The notes: generated by a model not told the origin, from the letters alone. A stretch of 64,000 nt of DNA from Oscheius onirici (GCA_932521025.1 OW051468.1:6386064-6450063); one strand, 5' to 3'. Positions 34,311-45,109 are shown, counted from the stretch's first letter. A program made the numbers and translations.

Positions 34311-35401
34311 CTACATTAGCCAGAAGACGACCGCCTGCAATTCGAGAAACTTAAAGCGAACGAAAGGGGTTTCTAGAAAACATGCTCGTCATTAGAAAAA
34401 AATCAAAAAACGAAGCACACATGACAAAGATGGTTCCACAACGTTGGCTTTTACCTTCTGAGTCATCCGACAAATCGGACGAGTCTAAAAAACGTAACTC
34501 TTGATGTTTTGAAATTAGACAGAAGATTGAAAATGAGTTAATAACCAACCGTCACTTCCTCCAAACTTGGTACGGAGACCTCTACGACTGACGGACGACT
34601 GCAGATTCTTGGCCGAGAGGGTGGCTGTTCCGGGTGATGGAACTTCTTTGTTTATTCTTAAAAATAAATCAAGTGCAAAATAGCTTAAAGGGTATACATT
34701 TTGACAAACTGGTTAAGAAGTGACCGGATCTCCATCAGATGCTGTATTTCGAACTTTTGAGGCGAGAAACGGGCCCAGTGATGAAGGTAGGCAATCCTGT
34801 TGCACAAATTGGCCGGAAGTGTATCGATCTTGGATCGTAATCTGTTTTTTTTTGTTAGAATTGGGATAAACCAAAAACCTGTTGAGATAAACGTAAGTCT
34901 CTTCGCCTGGCAATCTGGCATACGTTTCGTCGATTTTCGAAAGCTGTGAATCAATTTCCATCGTCACTTCGTCACATGCGATCATTCGGTGTACATACGG
35001 TCTATTTGAGTCTAAACAGTCCCTTTTTATAAATCAAAATAAAGTTACGTTGAGCAATGGTAGTAGTCTCTGTGAGTCGAGGCTGGTACGAATTCCGGAA
35101 GTTGCTCACTTTATTCAGCTGGTCATCGAAAGCTTTCAGTACTTTCCTAAAACTTTTCGTTTCAACTTCTATGAAAGAGAACTTACTTAGAAAAGGGCAA
35201 ACTGATATTCGGCTTGTTTCTCGCACCATTATTACGGAGTCTTGTTATCTGGCGATGGGCGAATATGCTCATTAGGATAAGCAACTGTAATTTGTTTTTG
35301 GAAACAGGAGAAAACAGACTAACCAAGATGAATAGGGTGAAGACAAATAGCACACTGATTCCGTCGAATAGAAGCCATGCCATCTCGTTGTTTCTAGTCA
35401 T
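34311..35401 (-). CDS. C1orf43: C1orf43/NICE-3 family membrane protein
   Basis: Seven or eight short exons read in frame from ATG 35401 to TAG at 34311-34313. An N-terminal transmembrane helix (WLLFDGISVLFVFTLFILLL) is followed by FAHRQITRLRNNGARNKPN, which matches the juxtamembrane IFVKRQIMRF region of C1orf43. Next come KVLKAFDDQLNKVSNFRNSY with QPRL, RPYVHRMIACDEVTMEID, PGEETYVYLNRLRSKIDTLP and AYLHHWARFSPQKFEIQHLM. The C-terminal part carries SSVSRRGLRTKFGGSD and FKFLELQAVVFWLM. The human protein is Golgi/mitochondria-associated and implicated in phagocytosis. The assignment rests on the TM-basic motif and domain order, with moderate identity. Confidence 0.7.
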
Positions 35402-36171
35402 GTGTCATATAAATACGATTAGGCAGTGAATTTCTGAGAGAAAAGTGACGAAGAAGAGTGAAACATCACGGTTTCTCAATTTTACACAACATGGTTCCAA
35501 AATACACCCCTGAATAGTTTCTCTCGCTTGACTAGTCAATGAACATTTGTTGTTTCATCAAGAAATTTTTATGATTAATAAACAATTTGTGAAGAAAAAA
35601 AAGAAAATTAAAAAAGTGGTTGTTTTGGAGCTGATGAGGTAATTTTAACACAGTCTTTATGAATCATGTTTCTATGCAAAAACGGTCACAAATGTGTTGA
35701 AAATGCTAAAAAATTCTGGCAAAACAATGGGATAGGCTGTAAGTGTGACCTCTTGCCCACTAGAGGACAGACAGGCGCGAGAGAGCGGTCAGTCCAGAGA
35801 GGCAGAGACGCAGCTGACTGCGATTTGCACCTCCACCCCATGTAGGTTCGGGGAAAACAAAAGCCCCGATGTTAACATTTTGGAACTGATTTACCTTCGG
35901 AAAGTCTTGGAAAACTGTTCAAAAAATTGCACTAGAAGGTGACATGAAATTGGACTTGAAGCAGAAGCAATAATTTTGCTCGCCTCCAAGCAAATTAGCA
36001 AGCCTTCCCCGGCCTACGAATGAAACCTTCCGGCTGCTGAATTTATTGGAGACACGAATGTCTTTATAGAGGAGCATGCGAGAAAGGCGTCTAGTTCTGA
36101 TGAATAGCTAAGCAAGTACGAAAAATTTATTGGGAAAAGAGAAGGAAGAACAACAAAAATTAACAGAAGAA
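35402..36171. other. Intergenic, nothing recognised
   Basis: Separates C1orf43 and the innexin, both on the minus strand. Open frame 35745-35942 has no family features. It probably holds the 3' end of the innexin and the promoter of the C1orf43 homologue. Confidence 0.5.
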
Positions 36172-38008
36172 CTAGACGTTATCGGTATCACCGGCAGCTA
36201 GTGAGGCGGAAGATCCTGTAAAAAAATTTGTACAAATTTATTACAAAAACAAACCATCTTGAAATTCATCAACAGATGGTCGTGGCGAGAACGAGATGCC
36301 CTTCTGGGCACAATATTTCTTCCAAACCTGAAAATAGTGGTCTTTTGAAGAAATTAAAGAAAATTTACATTGGCGGTGACGTCTTGATGAGACGTAGCAT
36401 TAGAGGCCGAATGCACAAAATGCAGGAGAAGTACTCCATCCATGCCGAGGAACTGAATAAAAGAAAAGTTACTTTGAAAGAAAATAGGGAAACTGACGTC
36501 GTCGACAAATTTGCGAGCCGCTGGTAGTACACGCTGTTGTGTGAGACTGTCGGCAGTTTGGGCCTAAAAAATTGTAAAATGGTCGAGGAGAATGCTTTCA
36601 CCTTGAGAACGGATTTGACCAGAGTGTTGCGCATGGTTTTGCTCATCCAGCCAATCAGATAGTTCAGAATATTGGCCACAGTGATTATCGTTAACTGAAA
36701 CAGATGTTAAAGGGAAAGAACGAAAACTAACCAGCGAGTACCAGATGTACAGAACGAAGAAAACCTTCTCGTTGATGTAATTTATAGTAAGAATGCATTG
36801 GAAATTGTTTTCAGCTATCTGTTGACCCTAAACTCGGTTTATGAAATAAACGAAAAGCGGCTAACCCATTGAGAAGTTTGCATTTGGCATCGTACAACTG
36901 TGGGGAAGTAATACGATTGAGTTGTATTGAAGGCTTGCGGGAAGCGATGAGTTGAGCTTTCGGTGACATTGGCGTCTTTGAGTACTATCGGAGCAGGATC
37001 GTACACCTCAGGTATCACTTTTTTCAGCTCCTAAACTTTCACAATTAGTTCTTCTTAAAATCATCGATATGGGGTTCTTTGACAAATATTACGGGTAAAG
37101 GTTGGCTACGGAGCGAATATCAAAAGAGCTACCTTGACTCCCCACATGGGATCGGCGTTAATGAGGTGACTGACGAGAAGCAGCTGTGCGATGACGTTGG
37201 CAAGGAACATGGCTTTGATGAAGATGTAGGAAAAGCTGAAGATGCCGGGAAGACGCCAAAAACGGGAGAGGAAGCCTTTCTAAACGTTGATTTTACAGAA
37301 TGATAAATTTCAGCCAACCTTTGAGAAATTGCGGTAATTAAAGTAGAAGAAGACATATGCGGACACTTTATTAACCTTGTCTTCTCGCTTGTCCAGAGGA
37401 GTTGAGGCTATTTCAGCCGATTCACTGATCACCGTTTGAGCGTCAATGTCTGAACGGAATTTTGAATGGCAGCAGACAGTTCAGACCTACAGAAACAGTT
37501 CTGAAGGACGAGCCATATGACGGAAGGTAGTGCGAAGCAGACAGTTTGGAACAGAAGGAAAATCGGTACCCACTTGAGACGAAAAAGTTAGAAAAAAGAG
37601 AAGACTACCTGATAATAGCCGATAAAGTTGGAAGGAATGGCGGGAGCGTCGTCGTAGTGGGCTCCATGGAAGTGATAAGTACCTCTGACGAGACAGTAGT
37701 TGATAGTGTACTTCTCCCGTTCCTCTGCAAGCGAGCCTGATTTGAAAGCCAGAAAAATAACCTACTGCCAAACTCCTTTGGCACAATGCAATCAATTGGG
37801 TTGCCGAAATAGCACTTTGCTCCAAGAATAGCTGTGAATAAAAATAACATAAAACCTGAAAACTTGTTCTATAAGAGAAAGTAAGAAAAATCATACCTGT
37901 GTAATGCGAGTGCATACGGTCGATTAAATCGCAGGCCAGATTCTTTGACTCATGCTCACTTTTGCTCATGAGCAGTTTGTGCAGTGATTTGATTTTGAAG
38001 TCGATCAT
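36172..38008 (-). CDS. inx: Innexin gap-junction protein
   Basis: Four-helix gap-junction subunit. The ATG at 38008 follows ATTTTCAG, a likely trans-splice acceptor. The protein begins MIDFKIKSLHKLLMSKSEHE, then CDLIDRMHSHYTGFMLFLF, the first extracellular loop KCYFGNPIDCIVPKEFGS, and INYCLVRGTYHFHG. TM2 is WVPIFLLFQTVCFALPSVIW, with the innexin YYQ motif immediately before it. Then come TM3 (FIKAMFLANVIAQLLLVSHL) and the second loop FPTVVRCQMQ. The C-terminal tail has LTIITVANILNYLIGWM, KFVDDV, FLGMDGVLLLHFVHSAS and VWKKYCAQKGIPFSPRPSVD. One intron (about 37739-37767) is only 29 bp, and the frame requires it. About ten exons in total. Confidence 0.92.
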
Positions 38009-38285
38009 TCTGAAAATATGTCAGTGTTGAGAATTTGGTATAAGAAAGGGTGTTTTTTCGATGGCTTCTTAATTGTGAGAAAAAGCATGGCAGCAAATAT
38101 AACAACAAGAGAATTATATAGCTGGAACAAAAAATAAATGAAAATAGCAAATTTTGAAAATGAAACGATTCGCGATAAAAATTCATTTTTGGTTTCACGC
38201 GTCTATTTTCAGGATTTGTTCTTTATGTACGTTTTTTTCTGAATACCGGCCGTGTATCAAAGTTTTTTTTCTGCTTAGGAAATAA

Positions 38286-38593
38286 GTGCGCTTGGACCCC
38301 CAGTCATTGTGAACAAATACCAGCTAGTACAGAAAAAAGTTAGGCACAAAATAATGAAGAAAATTGAAGTTTCGTACGAAAAACACGCATTTTGTCGATT
38401 TTTTCGCGAATTTCGTCTTATTTTTCGTTTTTCTTTGCGGATTTGTCTTTTTTTGCTTAACTTTTTTTTCTGTACTAGCTGGTATTTGTTCACAATGACT
38501 GGGGAAACACAAAAGCCCTAGAAAAAAAGCGTGCTGAATTTCTTTTGCTCGCCGCACTGAAGGCAATTATTTTCTCAGCCGGTCCAAGCGCAC
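38286..38593. mobile_element. MITE-like element, copy B
   Basis: Perfect 13-bp terminal inverted repeats GTGCGCTTGGACC and GGTCCAAGCGCAC. An internal inverted pair, CATTGTGAACAAATACCAGC then TAGTACAGAAAAAAGTTA, faces TAACTTTTTTTTCTGTACTA then GCTGGTATTTGTTCACAATG. The block AGCGTGCTGAATTTCTTTTG then CTCGCCGCACTGAAGG matches copy A (6868-7150) in reverse orientation. Non-coding; the Lys/Arg-rich frames are a composition effect. Confidence 0.85.
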
Positions 38594-38597
38594 ATGC

Positions 38598-38821
38598 CTA
38601 TAGTCTGTTCAAAAAGAAGAGGGTTTACCGTAAGATTTTAGCTCTTCCCTTCGAGACCCACTTAGCAAACAAACATTGGATACTCAGCCAACAAATTCGA
38701 AAAAAACGCAGAGAACTGTGGAATTTGTTGGCTGAGTATCCAATGTTTATGTGCTAAGTGGGTCTCGAAGGGAACAGCTAAAATCTTACGGTAATCCCTC
38801 TTCTTTTTGAACAGACCATAG
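38598..38821. repeat. Near-perfect long hairpin (foldback)
   Basis: The left arm CTATAGTCTGTTCAAAAAGA through CGAGACCCACTTAGC and ATTGGATACTCAGCCAACAA pairs base by base with the right arm TTGTTGGCTGAGTATCCAAT through GCTAAGTGGGTCTCGAAGGG and TCTTTTTGAACAGACCATAG. Arms are about 100 bp with a loop of about 20 bp. It abuts copy B of the MITE-like family directly. Confidence 0.9.
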
Positions 38822-39597
38822 CAGGCTCAGGCTTGTTGATTTTGCGGCGCAGCGCCGCGCCGCGCTTTTCAGCGCTGTCCACAGGGGCGCGCCGCAGAGG
38901 AATTGAAAAACAAAATAGGTTTTTGCCTTTTTACGTGCTTTATACTCATTTTTTTGCATTTTTAAGTGCTTTATACTCACTTCTAGGTCGTTTTAATCGA
39001 TTCAGCGTGAAAAAATACCCTAGAAAGGTATAAATTTGAGGAGAAAACATGGAGAAGTGAAAGATTACACAGTTTTTCAATCATTTTGCCTCTTTCTAAG
39101 GGGTTTCTTTTCAATTTTCTGCCGGAGGAGACCTTTATAGGGTATTTTTCCACGCTGAATCGATTAAAACGACCTAGAAGTCGAAAAATGAGTATAAAGC
39201 ACGTAAAAATGCAAAAACCAAAAAAAACACCTGAATTCTGCGGCGCGGCACAGTAAATCTTTTGGGCCGCGCCCGGATTGGGCGGTATTTTCAAAACAAA
39301 GCAATTTTTTGCATTTTTAAGTGCTTTATACTTTTTTCGACTTTTAGGTGGTTGTAATCGATTCAGCGTGAAAAACTACCCTAGAAACGACTATTCCGGC
39401 AAAAAAATTGAAGAGAAAACATGGAGAAAGGCAAAATGATTGAAAAACTGTTTTCGTCTGGCAGGGCTACAGGGAATCTTCTGGACTCTTTGACTCAGAG
39501 AATTAAGCAACAGCAGGAAATCAACAAGGAAAATACTATTCTGTGAAAACAACGCCGGTTTTACCCGTACTGCACCCGCTGAGGGGGGTAGAATCTA
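38822..39597. repeat. Inverted-repeat cluster with shared AT-core motif
   Basis: An arm at about 38930-39025 (TTTACGTGCTTTATACTCAT ... GGTCGTTTTAATCGATTCAG) is inverted at 39135-39215 (CTGAATCGATTAAAACGACC ... ATGAGTATAAAGCACGTAAA). A third copy of the core lies at about 39340-39385. A GC-rich palindromic patch (GGCGCAGCGCCGCGCCGC) is at 38843 and a related patch at 39240. No genes. This looks like several insertions of one foldback family. Confidence 0.75.
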
Positions 39598-39904
39598 CCA
39601 GGGTTGGGCGGACGTCAGTGTTCGATGTTCGTTTGGGCCGGACACGAACACGAACAGTCCGTGTTCGATGTCGAACATTGGGAGACGCGGACGTCCGTCT
39701 CCGGTTCGTTTTCGAATTCTTCGTGCCGTGTTTGTGTCGCTGTTCGTCGAACAGTCCGTCCGTCGGACGAATTTTGGGACACGCGGACGTGTTCTGTGCA
39801 AAAAGTGCTCGGTTCGGTCCGTGTTCGGTTCGACCCAAAAAACAATGCGACTGTTCGGTCCGGGTTCGTGTACGCGCAAAAATCCGCTGTCCGCCCAACC
39901 CTGG
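39598..39904. mobile_element. MITE-type element with GTTCG-rich interior
   Basis: 16-bp perfect terminal inverted repeats CCAGGGTTGGGCGGAC and GTCCGCCCAACCCTGG enclose 307 bp. The interior is unusually regular, built from GTTCG/CGAAC words (for example CACGAACACGAACAGTCCGT), so every frame of both strands is open and reads Arg/Thr/Val-rich peptides. These open frames are not genes. Confidence 0.85.
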
Positions 39905-40144
39905 GGTAGACCGAACTGTTTCAAAATTTCGTCATTTCTTCAGAAAGTTCAGAAGAACGAAATGATGGGTAAATCGACCTCGGGAAACAGAGTTGATCAT
40001 TTTGTAGACTCTACGCTGTTGTAAGGCTTTTCGCTCTGTGCTGAACACCCTCTTTTAGTGATTTGTAGTGCAAATTAACTGGGGCCGGTAATACTTCTTT
40101 TTTCTACTTTTGAGGACCGAAAAAACATTCACTTTGGCAGCTGG

Positions 40145-40616
40145 TTAGTCCTTTAAATTTAGAACAAAAATGTTGGGTCCCGACACGAGTATGTCTAAAT
40201 CGTGTCGGGACCCAACATTCTTGTTCTAAATTTAGAGGAAGCCTTCGGTTATGCCAGAATGCCGGAAACGCTGCAGGACCAATTGGCATTGGTCCCATCA
40301 CGATCTTGCATATTTTTCATTTTTTGACGCTTTGCACACGTTTTATCGTTGTCAAACCATGTTTAATCGATTCCGCATCAAATTTTACACCAGTTACGTC
40401 TATTCCGACATCAAAATTGCTGTGCTTAGCAAAGAACAAAATAGGAAAGAACAGAAACGTTGTTTTCGCCTTTTCCTTCCAGTTTTACTAAATTTTTGTG
40501 CCAAAAAAAAATTTTGGGATGAGATCGTGTCGGGACCCGCTGCAAATCGTGACGAAACCCGTGCAATTGGTCCCGCAGCGATTTTTCGAAGTCGGAGACA
40601 CGCTTTAAAGGACTAA
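40145..40616. mobile_element. MITE-type element with internal hairpin
   Basis: 13-bp perfect terminal inverted repeats TTAGTCCTTTAAA and TTTAAAGGACTAA. Just inside the left end a strong hairpin forms from GTTGGGTCCCGACACG (about 40171) and CGTGTCGGGACCCAAC (about 40203). A partial further copy (TCGTGTCGGGACCCGC) lies at about 40527. It carries a diverged version of the shared core (TTTAATCGATTCCGCATC, about 40361). No coding frame. Confidence 0.8.
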
Positions 40617-40840
40617 TTATTCTCAATGGCTACTTTACAGACTATAGCAACGAACAGGGAGTAGAAATTGATTAGCTATATATCTTTTAATTTTGGCAAC
40701 GGGAGAAAAAAAGGGTCACGAACGCCTTTGGTGGGAAAGTCACCTTTTTGTGTTCACGTCAAGATTCACACAGCGTTGTTTCTTCTATTTCTCCTCTCAG
40801 TTTTTTCCAATCTCACATTCCAGTTTCCAGCCTGTCAGAA

Positions 40841-42350
40841 ATGAACGAAACTGACTATTTGTGCCCTGCTGAAGCCGAAGCTTATTCCCGTTTCTCGCGG
40901 GACAGCGGAACCTATTACGTAGATGGTAGTAGAAAATCCAATTGGTAAATTATTATTTCCTGTTTATTTTGTGCCTATTTTAGGAAGCGGTATATTTGCG
41001 TTTTGCTCCTGCTACTTCTTCTCCTTCTCGTCTGTGGTGCAGCCGTCTGCGGTTATCTTCTCTACAAAAATGAGCCCGTTGACAGTATGCTATCGTTGTG
41101 ATGCTAAAACGTTCATTTTTCCAGATAAATTGGTGAATTGTACCATCGGCCAAGTCAATATTCCCGAGTTTTCAGAATTCCAGAAAAAGTAATTTATCCT
41201 GCTGAGTTTTTAATGTGTGTTTAGGTACGAAAGAAGCCCTTCATCGCGAACCTGCGAGAAATTGTCTTGCTTCGCTGACAATGTCGATAGCGCTGTCCGC
41301 TATCAAGGATTGGAGCTCATTGGCAATTATCTTGGCAACACGGAATTTTCGGACATGTGCCTTGCCGAGAGACAACAGGTATTCGCTATCTCGTGGCCAG
41401 CGAACTTCTCTTTAAGTATCAATCTGGAAGACTTGCTGCGGAAGAATCTGACTTGCACTTCAACAGTTCCACGTTCCCTGAATCCTACAATGTCACGGAC
41501 AAGGTCCCGCCAGTTGTCTACAACGGTTCGGATCTCTTTTTTTCACCCAGATGTTTCTTTCAGATAGCCTCGGCCTGACCAATAATACCAAAGCTGCTCT
41601 TCTCCAGTGGTACTATCATGGCAAGACGGCCAATGTTTCGAAGGAATACGAAAATTCTGCCGCTTTCATCAAGGCTAGACGTTTTCACATACTACAATCG
41701 TGTATTTTTTAGGACAACATCCATGTTCCCCTTCAAAAGCTCAAGCTTGCCTCCCCAATAATTGAGAAACAGCAAACCCCGCAAGCCCAAGTTGCTATAT
41801 ACGGACCCTTCGCTACTGGTAGGATATTTAGAGGAGAGGGAATGTGACATTTTGACTTCGGTGTACCAACTCGTACAACATACATCAGGCATAGGAAGCA
41901 CCTGATGCTTTGCCGGCCAATGTATCATTCCATTCTTGCGTGCTGAGTCAATCTGGTTCATTCCACTCTTCTCACTAACATACTTCCATAGGTTAACATT
42001 TTAGAAGGTCAAATAAGCGATGCCTTCTTCTTCATCCGCGAGAAGGTCTTCCCCGATGAACTCTGTCTCAAGTCCGAGATTCCAAAAACCAACGTAGCAG
42101 TCATTGTTGTCGGTTACGGTAAAGAACCCCAATTTTTCCTATCCTCTATCAAAATACAGAAAAATCTGGCGACTCCAACGATTGGTACATTCAGCCTGTT
42201 GGTGAGAAGTGGCACAATCACGTCGAAAATGGCTACAAGTCTGGAAAAGTCGTGAAGATCTCCGATAAATGCTACAGAAACACCTTCAAACATTTGTTCG
42301 GCTTCAATATTTCTGCTGGCAAAGGAAATACCTCTCTGACCTATTATTAA
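40841..42350 (+). CDS. Type II membrane papain-like (C1A) protein, probably catalytically altered
   Basis: A short cytosolic N-terminus (MNETDYLCPAEAEAYSRFSR) and a signal-anchor (YICVLLLLLLLLLVCGAAVC) precede a lumenal domain with papain-family landmarks. These are a SCFADNVDSAVRYQG stretch and CLAERQQ where papains have SEQxLVDC, AAEESD, QAQVAIYGPFAT (GPV region), AFFFIREKVFPDELC, and NVAVIVVGYEKSGDSNDWYI then VENGYKSG where active enzymes read NHAVxxVGYG...YWxxKNSWG. The catalytic His position reads Val and the Asn motif is lost. Most exons join cleanly, but the reading frame shifts near 41378 with no obvious intron. One junction at about 41675 needs a GC donor. It may be an inactive paralogue or a decaying gene. 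Confidence 0.5.
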
Positions 42351-42904
42351 TCGCTGCTTGTTTCGTTTTAGAGATACTAATTTCATCCCCTGTTCTTTCG
42401 TTGTTACAACGCATGTCGCTGTTTTGTTATTTTGTCCAACCGCCTCTTGACGATTAATAAAATCATCAACACTACAATTGGCTGAATGTGATAACTGGTT
42501 GAAAGCAAGAAAATTGCATTGTAACCAAAACTATGATTCTTCTCTCGAAATTTTATCTGAACGAAGGCTATACAGCCGAGAAAGAAGGGAAAACCACGCA
42601 GACACGATATTCGAAATGGCGGCTCTAGTTTCGAGGGGTTTATGCGCGCCAACTCCAACCGGTGCCACTTTTGTGACGTCACGAGTGCGGGAGTTCCTAA
42701 AAATCGATCAGCCTCTTCTTACTTCTTTGAAGATTTGCCGCTAGATTTCGCTCAATTCATGAAGAATCTTATGTTGAAAAGCAACAAAATTGACCAATAT
42801 ATCATCTCTTCAACTTTTTTTTCTCTTACGCAATATTCTCATTTCTTCGTACAGCTTTTGTCTCCACATTTTTCTCTCTAGTCTATTCTTCAGTTTGCAG
42901 GTGT
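42351..42904. other. Intergenic
   Basis: Contains TTAATAAAATC at about 42455, a possible poly(A) signal for the papain-like gene, and a pyrimidine-rich run ending CAGTTTGCAG just before the BATH start. No further gene is seen. Confidence 0.5.
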
Positions 42905-44484
42905 ATGGCCGAAGAGCCACAAGACGAAGAAGTAGATATAGCACAACTCCGAATGGCTAATAATTATAGTGGAGAAGTCGACGTCGGTGGTGATGCCTCA
43001 CCATATGGAGCCTCAAGTTTGTACTGTCTATTTTTTTGCTTTGAATCAAATGTTCTAGCTTCTGGATTAAACCGTCGTTCTAGTAAAATAAACAGAGACA
43101 ACGAATGCATTACTCAGATCGAGCCTGTAGTTCTTCAACAAAAGTGGACGGTTTGTTTTCGTAAATCCAGTATTGTTCTTTCTTTCTTTCAGATTTCAAG
43201 TTTCGGTGCCCTGCTAAAATTGTCGCCTCCTGGAAATTGCTTGCGAAGTGCCGTGTTCAGAGATCAAGCGCAGCCCGAAGCTTGCTGGCAACTTTGTCTG
43301 TATCCTGGTGGAAAGCGTGAGGAAAATGTAAATCACGTCTCGCTATTCCTGAAGATGTCTGCCACAGTTCCCAATAAAGAGGTGTCGTCACGTTCCTTTC
43401 TTTTAATTTTTCCTCTTCAGGTCTGTGTGAAAGCAGAATATCGCTTCCACTTCTTGGACGAGACTGACCAGCCTCGTTTTAGCAATGTCAACATCGGTGA
43501 CTTTCATGCCAAGCCTCCCAAAGGCGGACATTCCTGGGGTCTCAGAAATATTCCTAAGAGCAAGGTAAACTAATAATTGTTTACAGTTTAACAATTTTCA
43601 GGTAATGAACTGTATCAGAGAAGACCAGTCGCTGGTTATTCAATGTGTTATTGAGCTGATTCCCAACGGTGATCGTGTCCAGTGCAAAAAGATTGGATCA
43701 GGGCCTAATCCCGTAGCCGACATGGCTTGTGTTCCTAGATGTCACATTGTGAACGGTAAGATCTTTCTGCAAGTCGCTCTACAAATTCTTTTTACAGAAC
43801 TGCAACTTCTAAAATCAGGCTACAATGCTGACATTGAAATCATTGCCGGAGAAGAACAGCATTCTATTCCTGTACATAAATTCAAGCTCGTAGCTCATTC
43901 GGATGTCTTCAAAGCCATGCTGGAGCACCAGGACATGGACGAAGCAAAGGTAGCTCTCTTCGAATTTCTACGAAGTATCAACCAACTTCAGTACGGTAAA
44001 ATAGTGATCTCGGACTTCACAGCTCGTGCTGTCGAGGCTATGATGGAATTCATCTATGCGGGTACGATTGACAGCGAAGAGATGAGCAACGAGGAAATGG
44101 TGGAGTTGATGCAGCTTGCCGACAAATACAACCTGATGGCTTTGAAGTCGCTTAGTGAAAGTGAAATGATCTCAAAGTACGTGTTCTGCTAAAGCCCTTC
44201 ATCATTATTTTTCAGAGTATGCCCAAAAAATGTCGTGGAATGCCTGCTCTTTGCTGACCGCTTCAACGCTAGTTCTCTCTTCGAGCGCTGTCTTAACTTG
44301 GTCTGTGTTTCATTCTATTTTTAGTAAAGAATAAACTGCAGATGCGTTTTCACAAAACCTCAGTACTCGAGTCGGGTCCGTGGCAAGATCTGAAGAACCA
44401 TTCGCCTCGTCTTGCCAATATTGTGTTGGAGCAATTGATCAGCGGCGAACAAGTAACTCCTCCCGTCAAGCGCTCTCGAATCTA
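42905..44484 (+). CDS. bath: BATH protein (MATH + BTB), SPOP/MEL-26-like CUL3 adaptor
   Basis: About eight exons. After an acidic N-terminus (MAEEPQDEEVDIAQLRMANN), the MATH domain shows QKWTISSFGALLKLS, CWQLCLYPGGKREENVNHVS, VKAEYRFHFLDE and GHSWGLRNIPKSKVMN. The BTB domain reads SGYNADIEIIAGEEQHSIPV, HKFKLVAHSDVFKAMLEH, AVEAMMEFIYAGTID and ELMQLADKYNLMALK, followed by a short 3-box/BACK-like helix region (VECLLFADRFNASSLFERCL). The C-terminus has PPVKRSRI, a possible nuclear signal. Proteins of this layout bring substrates to CUL3. The exact C. elegans orthologue (bath-41/42/43 group) cannot be fixed by eye. Confidence 0.9.
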
Positions 44485-45109
44485 GCTTCCTTCCTCTTTT
44501 ATACTGTGATCGTATTTTAGGCTATTTTTGTGTGTACAGTTTCAAATTTATAACCCACAGGCCGGTGCCTTCTCACATTACCCTCTCTTTCTACAAAAAC
44601 CAGTTCATCTTACTGTGATTTTGACTTCCATAGCCGACAACTATCTACCCGTTTATTTTGTTTTAAGTCCTAAAATCTTCTCTCTTTTTTTCAAGGCCAT
44701 AGTTGCAGAATTCTACACACCTCCGTAACAGACTCGTATGTGTTATCTTTTTTCTCAGAGAGGTTGATCCTCGCGTTTCATTTCATCTCCCCACCCAGTT
44801 TTCCCCGTGCCTTTCCCCAATTCTAAAGGCATTGTTGTCCATAAGAATGAGTGTTCAGTTTTTACTCCACAAGTAAACCTTTTTGCAAAAAAATGTTTTG
44901 TCAAATATTGTTGTCTAACAATTATTACTTGTACGAAGTTGGAAACAAGCCATTTTTGTATGACAAGTTGTGCTACGCCCCTCCGGGGCTAAGTGACTTA
45001 GTTTTGTCCTTTTCAAAACTGATAACAGTTTGCTGTTTGATCCATCTCCAGATTTAGTAGATTAGTAGATAAGAGTAGCTGACGTACTGTACACGAAGCA
45101 AAAACACAA
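44485..45109. other. BATH 3' flank
   Basis: A/T-rich, with short frames of no family character. It presumably contains the BATH 3' UTR. Nothing else is recognised. Confidence 0.4.

Noticed and set aside
39536-40024. Many long Arg/Thr/Val-rich open frames on both strands
   Set aside because: They arise from the periodic GTTCG/CGAAC interior of a MITE with clear inverted ends.
41692-41961. Minus-strand open frame inside the papain-like gene
   Set aside because: It overlaps an exon and its intron, has no known family, and lacks supporting splice signals.
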